A DNA stretch of 64,000 bases from contig NZ_LR733844.1 of assembly GCF_902506455.1 (NCBI RefSeq), positions 2,467,054-2,531,053 on the forward strand, read 5' to 3'. The position numbers and the translations under genes are program-made. Positions 45,260-54,117 of this stretch are shown here, piece after piece (position 1 is the stretch's first letter; every line of letters begins with the position of its first letter). The notes under the pieces are model-generated. The model ran no database searches and was not told the origin of the DNA. It saw only the letters and a program-made list of their open reading frames with translations. This DNA comes from Sphingomonas sp. 8AM. GTDB lineage: Bacteria > Pseudomonadota > Alphaproteobacteria > Sphingomonadales > Sphingomonadaceae.

Positions 45260-46777
45260 ATGAACCGCTTCTTCTTCACGGCCGTCCTGCTCGCCAGTTC
45301 GGCGGGTGCGCAGTCGGCGCCATGGGCTGCACCGGCCGCAATCGAGCTGCCACTGGTCGATGATCGACCGGCGGCACCGACGACGGGCAGCGCGGCCAAG
45401 GTGCAGGCGCCGTGGGATCACCGAAATGTCGCCGTCAGCGGCCGCGACCGGGTCTATGCGGCCGAGCAATTCTCGAACACGCTTTCGGTTACCGATCCTG
45501 CCACCAACACGCTGCTGGGCGTAATCAAGCTTGGCGACCCGCAGCCGGCCAACTTCAGCCCGCTCTACAAGGGCCAGGTGCTCGTGCACGGGCTCGGCTT
45601 CTCACCCGATGGCCGCACCCTCGCGGTGGTGTCGATCGGCTCCAACTCGGTGACCTGGATCGACACGGCCACGAACAGCGTCAAGCACACCACCTACGTC
45701 GGGCGCAGTCCGCACGAGGCCTTCTTCACGCCCGACGGCAAGGAGGTCTGGGTCACGGTGCGCGGCGAGGATTATATCGCCGTGCTCGATCCCGGGACCT
45801 ACGAGGAGATCGGTCGCATCGGGACGCCCGGCGGTCCGGGGATGACGATCTTCTCGCCTGATGGCCGCTACGGTTACGTCTGCTCCTCCTTCAATCCGGA
45901 GCTGGTCGTGTTCGATGTGGCGACACACGGCGAGGTCGGGCGGGTCCAGCAGCCCAGCCCCTTCTGCCCGAACATCGCGGCGAGCCCGGACGGCAGGCAG
46001 GTCTGGTTCACCCTGAAGGACGTCGGCAAGACCGTCGCCTTCGATGCCAGACCACCCTTCGCCGTGCTCAAGGTCATCGACACTGGCCCGATCACCAACC
46101 ACGTCAATTTCGCCGTCTCCGGCAAGGGGCAGTTCGCCTATGTGACAGTGGGCGGGCTCAATCAGGTCAAGGTGTTCCGCACGAGTGACTTCCGGCAGGT
46201 CGCCACCATCCCCGTCGGCAAGCTGCCGCATGGGGTGTGGCCATCCGGCGACGGCTCGCGCATCTATGTCGGCCTCGAAAACGACGACAAGCTGGCCGTG
46301 ATCGACACTGCGACGAACAAGGTTACGGCCTCGGTGCCGATCGGGCAGGCGCCGCAGGCGATCGCCTATGTGCCCGGCGCAGTCCCCGACGGTGCGGGCG
46401 CCGCGAACCTGCAACCGCTCGGAACCGCCGGCAATGCGACGCATCTCACCCTCGCCGCACCCGGTGAGACGGCCTCGGCACCGAGCAGCGTCACGCTCTT
46501 CGATCAGGGCGTTGTGCAGGTGCTGCAGGGGTCGGTCACAGGTCTGATTCCGAAGCGCCCCTACGTCGTCGCGCTCGCCGGACGCGCCGACGGTGCGGGG
46601 CCGCTGGAGCCGCTCGCCACCTTCATGACCAATCCTGCGGGGTCGGCGATCGTCAACACCTCGGGGCCGATCCGCCAGATCGTGGCGGGTGCAGTGACGT
46701 CGGGACGACGCTGGCTCGTGGTCGCGGAGACGGGAGACACCGGTCCGGGCGCCGTCGTGCAGGTTCAGCGCGACTGA
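45260..46777 (+). CDS. Secreted YncE-like beta-propeller protein
   Basis: 505 residues with a signal peptide. Seven-bladed propeller repeats (residues about 60-380) show the YVTN pattern, for example VYAAEQFSNTLSVTDPATNT, WIDTATNSVKHTTYVG, FTPDGKEVWVTVRG, IYVGLENDDKLAVIDTATNK. A C-terminal beta domain of about 120 residues follows. There is no CXXCH, so no heme c. The periplasmic role is unknown; pairing with DUF305 and an ECF pair suggests metal or envelope stress. Confidence 0.85.
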   Translation: MNRFFFTAVLLASSAGAQSAPWAAPAAIELPLVDDRPAAPTTGSAAKVQAPWDHRNVAVSGRDRVYAAEQFSNTLSVTDPATNTLLGVIKLGDPQPANFSPLYKGQVLVHGLGFSPDGRTLAVVSIGSNSVTWIDTATNSVKHTTYVGRSPHEAFFTPDGKEVWVTVRGEDYIAVLDPGTYEEIGRIGTPGGPGMTIFSPDGRYGYVCSSFNPELVVFDVATHGEVGRVQQPSPFCPNIAASPDGRQVWFTLKDVGKTVAFDARPPFAVLKVIDTGPITNHVNFAVSGKGQFAYVTVGGLNQVKVFRTSDFRQVATIPVGKLPHGVWPSGDGSRIYVGLENDDKLAVIDTATNKVTASVPIGQAPQAIAYVPGAVPDGAGAANLQPLGTAGNATHLTLAAPGETASAPSSVTLFDQGVVQVLQGSVTGLIPKRPYVVALAGRADGAGPLEPLATFMTNPAGSAIVNTSGPIRQIVAGAVTSGRRWLVVAETGDTGPGAVVQVQRD

Positions 46778-46778
46778 G

Positions 46779-47288
46779 ATGGACGAGCGCGCCGCCCTGA
46801 TCGAGCCGCTCATTCCCGGCCTGCGGCGCTACGCTCGCGGATGGCTGCGCGACGCGGCGCTGGCCGACGACATCGTGCAGGATTGTCTGGAGCGCGCCGT
46901 CTCGTCGTGGCGCCAGCGCCGCGGTGATGCGGTGCGACCGTGGCTGTACGCGATCCTGCACAACCTGCTGGTCGATCATGGGCGGCGCGCTCCACGGCGG
47001 GCCATGCTCGTTCGGATCGACACGGCCGATGAGGTAGCGCTCGCCGTACGTGCGAAGCAGAGCGATGCGATCGAGCACGGTGACCTGCTGCGCAGCCTCG
47101 ATGCTCTTCCACCTGACCAGAAGGCGGTGATCCTGCTCGTGTCGGTCGAGGATCTGTCCTACGCGGAGGCGGCGGCGGTGCTTGGCGTCCCCGTCGGGAC
47201 GCTGATGTCGCGGCTGTCGCGCGGACGGGACAGGCTGGCTGAGCTGATCGGTGCTGGCGCACGCGCCAAGTTGCGGAGGGTGAAGTGA
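46779..47288 (+). CDS. ECF-type RNA polymerase sigma factor
   Basis: 169 residues: region 2 (RRYARGWLRDAALADDIVQD, then CLERAVSSWRQRR and RPWLYAILHNLLVDHGRR) and region 4 (LPPDQKAVILLVSVEDLSYA, VPVGTLMSRLSRGRDRL). Starts one base after the propeller stop and overlaps the anti-sigma gene by GTGA-like overlap at 47285. Probable regulator of its own operon via the promoter at 44797. Confidence 0.93.
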   Translation: MDERAALIEPLIPGLRRYARGWLRDAALADDIVQDCLERAVSSWRQRRGDAVRPWLYAILHNLLVDHGRRAPRRAMLVRIDTADEVALAVRAKQSDAIEHGDLLRSLDALPPDQKAVILLVSVEDLSYAEAAAVLGVPVGTLMSRLSRGRDRLAELIGAGARAKLRRVK

Positions 47289-48052
47289 CAACTCCCATCG
47301 GCGAGGACGATCTGACCGCCTGGGTCGATGACCGGCTCACTGCCGAGCGCCGCCATGTCGTCGAGCTTTACCTAGCCGATCATCCGGACGTCGCGACCCG
47401 TCTGCGGCAGCAGCAGGACCAGCGTAGCGCGCTCAGAAGCCTCTTTGACCCGATCGCCGCGGAACCAGTTCCCGCCACGATGCGGATCGAAGCGATCGCA
47501 GCGAGCCGGGGTCGTACGCGGCCCGCATGGTTCCAGGCGGTGGCTGCGGCACTCCTTCTTGCGGTCGGCTTCGGCGGTGGCTGGGGCGTGCGCACGCGAA
47601 CGATGCCGCCGCAAGCTGGCATTGGTGCGCTGGCCCGGGAGGCGGGCTACAGCTACCGCGTCTACGCTTCCGATGCGCAGCGCCCGGCCGAGATGGGTGC
47701 CAGTGAGAAGCAGCAGCTCGTCAGCTGGGCATCACGGCGGATCGGCAGCAGGGTAGCGGTGCCGGATCTCGCGGCGGCTGGCTATCACTTTGCAGGTGGC
47801 CGCCTGGTGGCGACGCCGCACGGGCCAGCGCTCCTGCTGCTCTACGATGGCGCCGACCGTGCCCGCCTCGCCGTGCTCAGCCGACCGATGGACATCGACA
47901 AGGACGCAAGCATGGTTTCAACCCGGGACGGTGATGTGCAGCAGGTGAGTTGGGCGGACCGCGGGATCGGCTTCAGCGTGGTCGCCCCGAGCGCGACGAC
48001 GGGACTGCAGCCGATTGCCGCGGCGATCCGTGGCCAGGCCGCTACGACGTAA
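47285..48052 (+). CDS. Membrane-bound anti-sigma factor
   Basis: 255 residues: a cytoplasmic N-terminal helical domain (EDDLTAWVDDRLTAERRHVV) of anti-sigma type, one helix (about 82-101) and a periplasmic domain of 150 residues. The zinc-binding H-x3-C-x2-C motif of ZAS domains is absent. It is translationally coupled to the sigma gene. The periplasmic part presumably senses the signal, perhaps through the secreted DUF305 or propeller protein. Confidence 0.88.
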   Translation: MTTPIGEDDLTAWVDDRLTAERRHVVELYLADHPDVATRLRQQQDQRSALRSLFDPIAAEPVPATMRIEAIAASRGRTRPAWFQAVAAALLLAVGFGGGWGVRTRTMPPQAGIGALAREAGYSYRVYASDAQRPAEMGASEKQQLVSWASRRIGSRVAVPDLAAAGYHFAGGRLVATPHGPALLLLYDGADRARLAVLSRPMDIDKDASMVSTRDGDVQQVSWADRGIGFSVVAPSATTGLQPIAAAIRGQAATT

Positions 48053-48267
48053 CCGGGCGGCGACGACGATGCCGGCGCTCGTGCCAGATCATCGTCGTCG
48101 CAATTGTTGGGACAGGGATCGGCATCGCGACGCAAGAGACGGGCCACGTCGCCGCGAAACGTCACGCGAGCCGCTCAGGCCGGCCCATCTGGGGCCTGAT
48201 TGAGCTGGCGGCGGGACTATCAGCGCGGAATGTGGACGTCAGCGGGGCAACCCGGCTCAGCCCACGC

Positions 48268-48816
48268 TCATGCGCGCAACCCGACGATCTGCGCGGTGTC
48301 GGGCCAGAGCCGCAGCGACAGCAAGGTGGCGCAGGGCAGGTCGAACGCCCACACCTGCCGCGCGTCGAACCCGCACGCGCTGGCGAGCGCGGCGCGGGTC
48401 GCGCCGCCGTGCGTGACGACCATGGTCGCGTCGGGGAGGTTGGCGAGCGCGGCGGCGACGCGCGTGACCAGCGTCGACCAGCGTTCGCCGTGTGGAGGCG
48501 GGTTGGCGTCGGGATCGCGCCAGAAGGCGGCGAGCGCGTCGGTGGGGAGCGTGGCGGGATCGCGCCCGTCCCAGTCGCCGAAATCGAGTTCGCGCCAGCG
48601 CGCGTCGTGGCGCACCGGCACGCCGAGCGCTGCCGCGCAGTCGGCGGCGCGCGAGAGGTCGGAGCTGACCACGTGCGTGAATGCGGCCCCGGCGGCGATG
48701 CGGACGCAATCGGCGATGCCCTGCGGCGTCACCGCGACATCGAGGTGTCCGAGCAACAGCCCCGGCCGCACCGTCGCGCCGTGGCGCAGCAGGTGGACGG
48801 TGCGTGCGCCGCTCAC
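48268..48816 (-). CDS. cobC: Histidine phosphatase, probable alpha-ribazole phosphatase
   Basis: 182 residues from GTG 48816: LLRHGATVRPG (catalytic RHG), SSDLSRAADCAAALG, WRELDFGDWDGRDPATLP and VTHGGATRAALAS, the phosphoglycerate-mutase fold. Overlap with cobT (GTGA) points to removal of phosphate from alpha-ribazole phosphate or cobalamin phosphate. Symbol follows Salmonella usage. Confidence 0.9.
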   Translation of the reverse strand: MSGARTVHLLRHGATVRPGLLLGHLDVAVTPQGIADCVRIAAGAAFTHVVSSDLSRAADCAAALGVPVRHDARWRELDFGDWDGRDPATLPTDALAAFWRDPDANPPPHGERWSTLVTRVAAALANLPDATMVVTHGGATRAALASACGFDARQVWAFDLPCATLLSLRLWPDTAQIVGLRA

Positions 48817-49820
48817 GCCTCCGCTACCCCCGCCTGATCGAAGGTCGCCATCTGGTCGTGCGCGGCGAGCGCGGCGCGGACGATGCTGGCGGCGACCGCC
48901 GCGCCGCTCGCCTCGCCGAGCCGCATGTCGAGCGCGAGCAAGGGCGCGAGGCCGAGGCGCTCGAGCAGCCGCGTATGGCCCGGCTCGGCCGAGACATGGC
49001 CGGCAAGGCAATGGTCGACGATGCGCGGGCGCGCGGCGGCGAGCGGGGCGAGCGCAGCACCGACGATGAAGCCGTCGAGCAGCACCGGGATCCGCGCATG
49101 GCGCGCGGCGAGGATCGCGCCCGCGATCGCGGCGACCTCGCGCCCGCCCAGCCGGCGGAGGCGTTCGAACGGCGTCGAGGCTTCGGCATGGCGGGCGAGC
49201 GCCGCGTCGACCGCGGCGATCTTGGCGGCAAGCGCCGGGCCGTGAACGCCGGTGCCGGGGCCGACCCAGTCCGCTGCGGTGCCGCCGAAGCTGGCGGCGC
49301 ACAAAGCGGCGGCGGGGGTGGTGTTGCCGATCCCCATGTCACCGGGGATCAGCAGGTTGATGCCCGGCCGCACCGCCGCCGCGCCGGCATCCAGCGCGTC
49401 GAGGCATTCGGCCTCGCTCATCGCGGGTCCCTGCGTGATATCGCCGGTCGGCTGGTCGAGCGACAGCGGCACGACGGTCAGCGACAGCTCGGCGGCGGCG
49501 GCGAGCGCGTTGATCGCCGCGCCGCCGGCCGTGAAATTGGCGACCATCTGCGCGGTCACCGCGGGCGGGAAGGCGCTGACCCCGCGCGCGGCGACGCCGT
49601 GATTGCCCGCGAAGATCACCACGCGGCCGTCATCGAGCCGTGGGCGGGCGTCGCGCTGCCACGCCGCCATGAACAACGCGATTTCCTCCAGCCGCCCGAG
49701 CGAGCCGGCCGGCTTGGTCAGCGTCGCCTGCCGCGCCGCCGCGGCGCTGCGCACCGCCGCATCGGGGGCGGGCAGCTCGGCGAGCGCGGCGTCGAAGGCG
49801 GCGACGGAGTCGAGGCGCAT
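48813..49820 (-). CDS. cobT: Nicotinate-nucleotide--dimethylbenzimidazole phosphoribosyltransferase
   Basis: 335 residues: TKPAGSLGRLEEIALFMAAW, VIFAGNHGVAARGVSAFP, GDMGIGNTTPAAALCA, LLDGFIVGAALA, AEPGHTRLLERLGLAPLL, and the catalytic glutamate region LGEASGAAVAASIV. It activates the lower ligand by forming alpha-ribazole phosphate. It overlaps cobC and the DUF1636 gene. Confidence 0.96.
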   Translation of the reverse strand: MRLDSVAAFDAALAELPAPDAAVRSAAAARQATLTKPAGSLGRLEEIALFMAAWQRDARPRLDDGRVVIFAGNHGVAARGVSAFPPAVTAQMVANFTAGGAAINALAAAAELSLTVVPLSLDQPTGDITQGPAMSEAECLDALDAGAAAVRPGINLLIPGDMGIGNTTPAAALCAASFGGTAADWVGPGTGVHGPALAAKIAAVDAALARHAEASTPFERLRRLGGREVAAIAGAILAARHARIPVLLDGFIVGAALAPLAAARPRIVDHCLAGHVSAEPGHTRLLERLGLAPLLALDMRLGEASGAAVAASIVRAALAAHDQMATFDQAGVAEA

Positions 49821-50230
49821 TACGCCACCACCTGCCCGGCGGGCGGCACGCGGACGATGAAATGGCCCTTCACGCCATCGGGCCATAGCGAATAGGGCAC
49901 CTGCCCGGTGGCGCTTTCGACATAATGGCGCATGAAGGTCATGATCGCGTCCGCGGCGGGCTCGTCGGGGGTGAAGCCGCCGAGCACATAGCCGATCTTG
50001 CCCGGCGCGCGCAGGTGGATCGTGCAATGCCGGTCGCAGGCGAACAAGCACGGCATGTCCTGCACGGCGATGTCCGCGAGCAGCGGGTCGCGCGCCTGCA
50101 CCGTTCGCAGCGCGGCGGCGAGCGCCGCACCGCCGCGTTGGCCGTCTGCCCCATCGCGCGCGTTCGCGGAATGGCGGCAGCTGTTGCAGGCGACGACGGC
50201 GGGGCCGTCCGCGACGGGGATGAGGGTCAT
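49820..50230 (-). CDS. DUF1636 metal-binding protein
   Basis: 136 residues with cysteines in VACNSCRHS and LFACDRHCTIHL, arranged as in thioredoxin-like [2Fe-2S]/metal-binding DUF1636 proteins. These are commonly coded within cobalamin clusters and may bind cobalt or a cluster; function untested. Its TAA overlaps the cobT ATG (TAATG). Confidence 0.85.
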   Translation of the reverse strand: MTLIPVADGPAVVACNSCRHSANARDGADGQRGGAALAAALRTVQARDPLLADIAVQDMPCLFACDRHCTIHLRAPGKIGYVLGGFTPDEPAADAIMTFMRHYVESATGQVPYSLWPDGVKGHFIVRVPPAGQVVA

Positions 50231-50269
50231 GGCAGGGGCTGGGGCATGGGGTGATCCGATCGGAGGTCG

Positions 50270-50342
50270 TCATTGCGAGCGTAGCGACGCAATCCAGGGC
50301 GTCCTGGTCCGGCACCGGATTGCTTCGCTGCGCTCGCAATGA
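50270..50342. repeat. 73-bp palindromic repeat, family A copy 2
   Basis: TCATTGCGAGCGTAGCGACG at the left and the inverted GCTCGCAATGA at the right; same length as the copies at 26181 and 52894. Lies between the btuB end and the DUF1636 start, adjacent to a family B repeat. Confidence 0.85.
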
Positions 50343-50361
50343 CGGATGGCTACTCCCCCTC

Positions 50362-50441
50362 GTCATCCCGGACTTGATCCGGGATCCCGCTTTTTCGCCG
50401 GCCGACGAAGAAGCGGGGCCCCGGATCAAGTCCGGGGCGAC
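50362..50441. repeat. 80-bp palindromic repeat, family B copy 3
   Basis: GTCATCCCGGACTTGATCCG at the left end and CGGATCAAGTCCGGGGCGAC at the right. Together with the family A copy it separates btuB from DUF1636-cobT-cobC, and may reduce read-through or protect the btuB mRNA end. Confidence 0.85.
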
Positions 50442-50478
50442 GGGGGTAGGGAAGAGCTTGGTTATCAATCATGCGCGG

Positions 50479-52422
50479 TCAGAAACGCCCGCGCAGGCCG
50501 GCGTAGACGCTGCGGCCGAGCGTGCCGTAGCGGGCGATCGTCTCGTAGCGCTCGTCGAACAGATTCTCGACGCGCGCGAACAGCCGGACGTTGCCCGACA
50601 GCGGCAGCTCGCCGCGCACGTCGACCAGCGTATAGCCGCCCAGCCGCGTGGCGTTGCTGGCATTGTCGAACGACTTGCCCGCGAAGCGTGCGGCGACACC
50701 GAACGAGCCGGACTCGGCGAAGGTGTAGGTCGCGGACACGTTGGCGGTGTCGCGCGGGCGGCGCGGCAGCCAGTTGCCGAAGGTGCGGCCCGGTGAGCGG
50801 TCCTCCGACAGCACCCAGCTGTAATTGCCGTCGAGGCTGAGATGCTCGCCGACCTGCGCGCGCGCGACCGCCTCCACCCCGCGCGCGAAGGCACGCGCGA
50901 CATTCTGGTAATAGCCGAAGCGCTGCTCGGTGGTCGAACCCGGCACGAAGCAGAGCGGATCGGTGCTGCCGAAGTCGCAGCCGGTGTAGACGATCTGGTC
51001 GCGGCTGCGGCGCTCGAAATAGGTGCCGCCGATCGCGTAGCGACCATCCATGAAACGCTGCTCCGCGCCGGCTTCCCAGCCCCTGGCGCGCTCCGGGTTG
51101 AGCGCCTGATTGCCGTATTCCGAGAAGAGTTGGTACAGCGTCGGCGCCTTGAAGCCCTCGCTGTAGCTGGCGCGCAGCACGGTGCCGGTCGGCAGCACCC
51201 AGTTCGCGCCGCCCGCGAACAGCGTCTGCGTGCCGAAGCGGCTGTGATCGTCGTGGCGCACGCCGCCATTGAGCGTCAGCCCGTCGAGCGGCGAGACGTT
51301 GAGCTGGCCATAGAAGCTGGTCAGCTCGGCGCGGCCGCGCGCCGGGGTGCCGAGCGCGTATGGGGGCACGAAGTCCGACGAGGCGGTGCTGAAGCGGCTG
51401 ACCTCGTTCTCGACGCCGAACACCGCGTCCACGCCCTTCGTGACGGCGAGCGTGCCCTGATATTCGACGCGATGGTTGCGGCCGAGCGCGGCGAACGTCT
51501 GCGTCTGCCCGACCTGATCGGGGTTGTAATTGTCGCGGTCGGTGTCGGTGTAGCCATAGCCGAAGCGGTTGCGCAGCCGCGCGTCGAACAGGTCGACGTT
51601 GACGCCGGCATAGCCGACGAACTCGCGCGTCAGGCCATATTCGGGGGTGTCGCCGCCGAAGCCGTCGAAGTCGTTGCGGCCGTTGGCATAGGAGCCGCGC
51701 AGGTCGGCGCTGATGCCGGGTGCGATCGTCAGCACGGCGCGGCCCTGCACGTTCTGGTTGGTGTAGCCGTCACGCTCGGTGCCCGCCTTCAGCGCGGAGA
51801 TGCCGTCGGTAATGAAGGTCTGCGCGCCAACGCGCCATGCGAGCGGGCCGGCGGTGCCGCCGAGCGCGGCGCGTGCGCTGACCGTCTCGCGCGAGCCGCC
51901 CTCGAGGTCGATGCTGCCTTCGAGCGCGGCGGTCGGCAGCGGGGTGACGATGTTGACGACGCCGCCGATCGCCTGGCTGCCCCACAGGATCGACTGCGGC
52001 CCGCGCAGCACCTCGATCCGCGCCGCGTCGCCGATCAGCAGGTTGGCGAAATTGTAGCCGCCACCGGGCGATGAGGGATCGTTGATCTTCACCCCGTCGA
52101 TGACGACGACGGTCTGGTCGGTCTCCGCGCCGCGGATGCGCAGCGAGGTGCTGGTGCCATAGCCGCCGTTGCGCGAAAGCGAGACGCCGGGGGTGCGCAG
52201 CAGCAGGTCGGCGACCGACAGGTCCTGCGCGCGGTCGATCGCGGCCTTGTCGAGCACGGTGACCGAGGCGGTGACGCGATCGGCGTCGACCGGGGCGCGG
52301 TTGGCGGCGACGACGATGTCGGCGCCGGTGTCGGTCGCGGCGGCGTCGGGACGCGGCGCTTCCTGCGCGAGCGCGGCGGTGGAGCAGAGGAGCAGCGGGA
52401 GGGCGGCGAGACGATGGAACAT
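50479..52422 (-). CDS. btuB: BtuB-like TonB-dependent cobalamin receptor
   Basis: 647 residues: signal peptide (ALPLLLCSTAALAQ), TonB-box/plug region ADIVVAANRAPVDADRVTAS, VADLLLRTPGVSLSRNGGYG, RGAETDQTVVVIDGVKIND and GGVVNIVTP, and a barrel ending VYAGLRGRF. Size and plug match BtuB. Outer-membrane uptake of cobalamin or cobinamide. The cobalamin riboswitch about 180 bases upstream confirms the role. ATG 52422 is chosen for the signal peptide; the open frame upstream includes riboswitch DNA. Confidence 0.95.
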   Translation of the reverse strand: MFHRLAALPLLLCSTAALAQEAPRPDAAATDTGADIVVAANRAPVDADRVTASVTVLDKAAIDRAQDLSVADLLLRTPGVSLSRNGGYGTSTSLRIRGAETDQTVVVIDGVKINDPSSPGGGYNFANLLIGDAARIEVLRGPQSILWGSQAIGGVVNIVTPLPTAALEGSIDLEGGSRETVSARAALGGTAGPLAWRVGAQTFITDGISALKAGTERDGYTNQNVQGRAVLTIAPGISADLRGSYANGRNDFDGFGGDTPEYGLTREFVGYAGVNVDLFDARLRNRFGYGYTDTDRDNYNPDQVGQTQTFAALGRNHRVEYQGTLAVTKGVDAVFGVENEVSRFSTASSDFVPPYALGTPARGRAELTSFYGQLNVSPLDGLTLNGGVRHDDHSRFGTQTLFAGGANWVLPTGTVLRASYSEGFKAPTLYQLFSEYGNQALNPERARGWEAGAEQRFMDGRYAIGGTYFERRSRDQIVYTGCDFGSTDPLCFVPGSTTEQRFGYYQNVARAFARGVEAVARAQVGEHLSLDGNYSWVLSEDRSPGRTFGNWLPRRPRDTANVSATYTFAESGSFGVAARFAGKSFDNASNATRLGGYTLVDVRGELPLSGNVRLFARVENLFDERYETIARYGTLGRSVYAGLRGRF

Positions 52423-52602
52423 TGTTGGTAACCCCTTGTGACGACGTGAAGCCGGGGGCGTGTCGCCGCGCGCGAGCGAACTCGCGGCGTCGACCGCCCA
52501 CGGCGGTTGCTTATCGTCACGCTGGGTTCGTCCGCCGGGTTTGCCCCGTGCGGCCTTCCCGTCCGTTCGGCGCACCCTGGCCGAGCGAAGGACGATCGCG
52601 AA

Positions 52603-52765
52603 CAGGCAGGTCTCCTGGCTCACGGGTCATCGCCGATGCGCGCCGCCTTCTCAGCCCGGTGAGGGGCCAATGGCGTGTGGCGCGCGGGCTCGCCGCTTAC
52701 AGTTGCAGGGGCAGCCGGGGTTCACCCGTTCCCTTTTGATCCCCGGTCAGGGGGAACCTGTCGCG
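52603..52765 (-). promoter_or_regulatory. Cobalamin riboswitch upstream of btuB
   Basis: On the minus strand the B12-box core GGGAACGGGTGAA-CCCCGGCTGCCCCTGCAACTGTAA is present (about 52698-52734), preceded by a GACAGGTTCCCCC...GGGGATC stem and followed by GCCATTGG...GGGCTGAGAAGGCGG and the 3' motif GAGCCAGGAGACCTGCC (about 52605-52621). These are the class-typical conserved elements. Adenosylcobalamin binding would lower btuB expression. The leader runs on for about 180 bases to the btuB ATG. Confidence 0.95.
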
Positions 52766-52893
52766 GCGCGCGCCCTAGCCGGGGGCGGCGCGCGGGTCAA
52801 TCGAGGCGGGGTGCCGTAACGTGAGAGCCGTCGGTCCCGCGAAGGCCTGCGCGGGAGTGAAGAGCCATGGCGTGATGGCGTCAATCTGATCCG

Positions 52894-52966
52894 TCATTGC
52901 GAGCGTAGCGAAGCAATCCAGGGCGTCCTGATCCGGCCCTGGATTGCTTCGCTACGCTCGCAATGA
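52894..52966. repeat. 73-bp palindromic repeat, family A copy 3
   Basis: TCATTGCGAGCGTAGCGAAG on the left and its inverted form on the right. It lies between cobO and the riboswitch; a short unrelated-length stem CCCGCG...CGCGGG at about 52838-52854 is the only other structure in this gap. Confidence 0.85.
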
Positions 52967-53030
52967 CGAACGATACATCCCACCTCACGTCATCATGACC
53001 TATACGCGGGAATGACGCGTTAGAAGAGCG

Positions 53031-53636
53031 TCAGAACTCCACGCCCGCCTGCGCCTTCACGCCGGCGCGGAACGGGTGTTTGACCTGCGTCATCTCGGTG
53101 ACCAGATCGGCGGCCGCGATCAGCGCGTCGGGGGCGTTGCGGCCGGTGATGACGAGATGCTTCATCGGCGCGCGCGCGGTGGCCACCGCCACCACCTCGT
53201 CGACCGGCAGATAATCGTAGCGCAGCACGATGTTCAGCTCGTCGGCGATCACCATCGCGATCGCGGGGTCGGCGAGCATCCGCTGCACCTCGTCCCACGC
53301 CGCGCGGGCGCTGGCGACGTCGCGGGCGCGGTCCTGGGTGTCCCAGGTGAAGCCCTCGCCCATCGCGCGGAATTCGATCAGTTCGGGGAAGGCGTCGAAA
53401 ATCGCCTTCTCGCCGGTGGTCATCGCGCCCTTCACGAACTGGACGACGCCGACCTTCATGCCGTGCCCCATCGCGCGCACCGCCATGCCGAAGGCGGCGG
53501 TCGACTTGCCCTTGCCCGCGCCGGTGTGGACGATCAGCAGGCCCTTCTCGACCGTCTTGGCCGCCATCATCTCACGGCGCGCGGCCTGTACGCGGCGCAT
53601 CTTGTCGTTGTGGCGGGCGTCGCGATCGTCGGTCAT
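53031..53636 (-). CDS. cobO: Cob(I)yrinic acid a,c-diamide adenosyltransferase
   Basis: 201 residues, CobA/CobO/BtuR family: P-loop HTGAGKGKSTAAFGMAVRAM, VGVVQFVKGAMTTGE, DELNIVLRYDYLP and LVITGRNAPDALIAAADLVT. It adds the adenosyl group to reduced corrinoids. ATG 53636 gives the family N-terminus. Twenty-two bases separate it from the upstream coiled-coil gene. Confidence 0.95.
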   Translation of the reverse strand: MTDDRDARHNDKMRRVQAARREMMAAKTVEKGLLIVHTGAGKGKSTAAFGMAVRAMGHGMKVGVVQFVKGAMTTGEKAIFDAFPELIEFRAMGEGFTWDTQDRARDVASARAAWDEVQRMLADPAIAMVIADELNIVLRYDYLPVDEVVAVATARAPMKHLVITGRNAPDALIAAADLVTEMTQVKHPFRAGVKAQAGVEF

Positions 53637-53658
53637 CGTCGGCGACATAGCGGCGCGC

Positions 53659-54063
53659 TCAGTCGCCGGCCAGCACCGCCTCGATCTCGGCGACCGCGAC
53701 TCCGAACACCGCCGCCAGTGAAGCGGGCGTCGCGCCGCGCGCGGCCAGCGTGCGGATGCGCTCCGGGTCCTTGTCGGTGGCGTAGTGACGCGTGTCGCGC
53801 TCGACGCGCTGCTCACCGGTGCGGGCGAGCGCGCCGGTGCTCTGGCGACGGCGCGGGCGCGCCTCGCGTTCCTCGACCAATGTGGCGCGGCGCTGTTCCT
53901 CCTCGACGCGGCGGGCGGTGCGCGCTTCCTCGCGGAGCCGCGACGCCGCCTCGCGATCGACGGCGCGCTGCTCGGTGCGGGCGAGCGCGCTGGTGACCCG
54001 TTCCTGCGCGCGCCGCTCGCGATCCCCGGCGCGGCGTGCGGCGCGTTCTTCCCAATCGTTCAT
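53659..54063 (-). CDS. Charged coiled-coil protein (DUF6481-like)
   Basis: 134 residues: residues 1-80 are a continuous Arg/Glu/Ala-rich helix (WEERAARRAGDRERRAQERV), and the C-terminal 40 residues form a small helix-turn-helix-like unit (IRTLAARGATPASLAAVFGV). Similar Arg-rich proteins occur in sphingomonads. Function unknown; association with nucleic acids is a guess from charge. It precedes cobO on the same strand. Confidence 0.65.
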   Translation of the reverse strand: MNDWEERAARRAGDRERRAQERVTSALARTEQRAVDREAASRLREEARTARRVEEEQRRATLVEEREARPRRRQSTGALARTGEQRVERDTRHYATDKDPERIRTLAARGATPASLAAVFGVAVAEIEAVLAGD

Positions 54064-54117
54064 CCCGGCCCTCATCGAAAGCGCGGCGTCAAAGCGCCGC
54101 GCGTCGGTCAGGTCAAG

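Noticed and set aside
11943..52966. CRISPR array from the recurring repeats
   Set aside because: Copies are scattered over 41 kb, are themselves palindromic and have no regular spacers; no cas genes are present.
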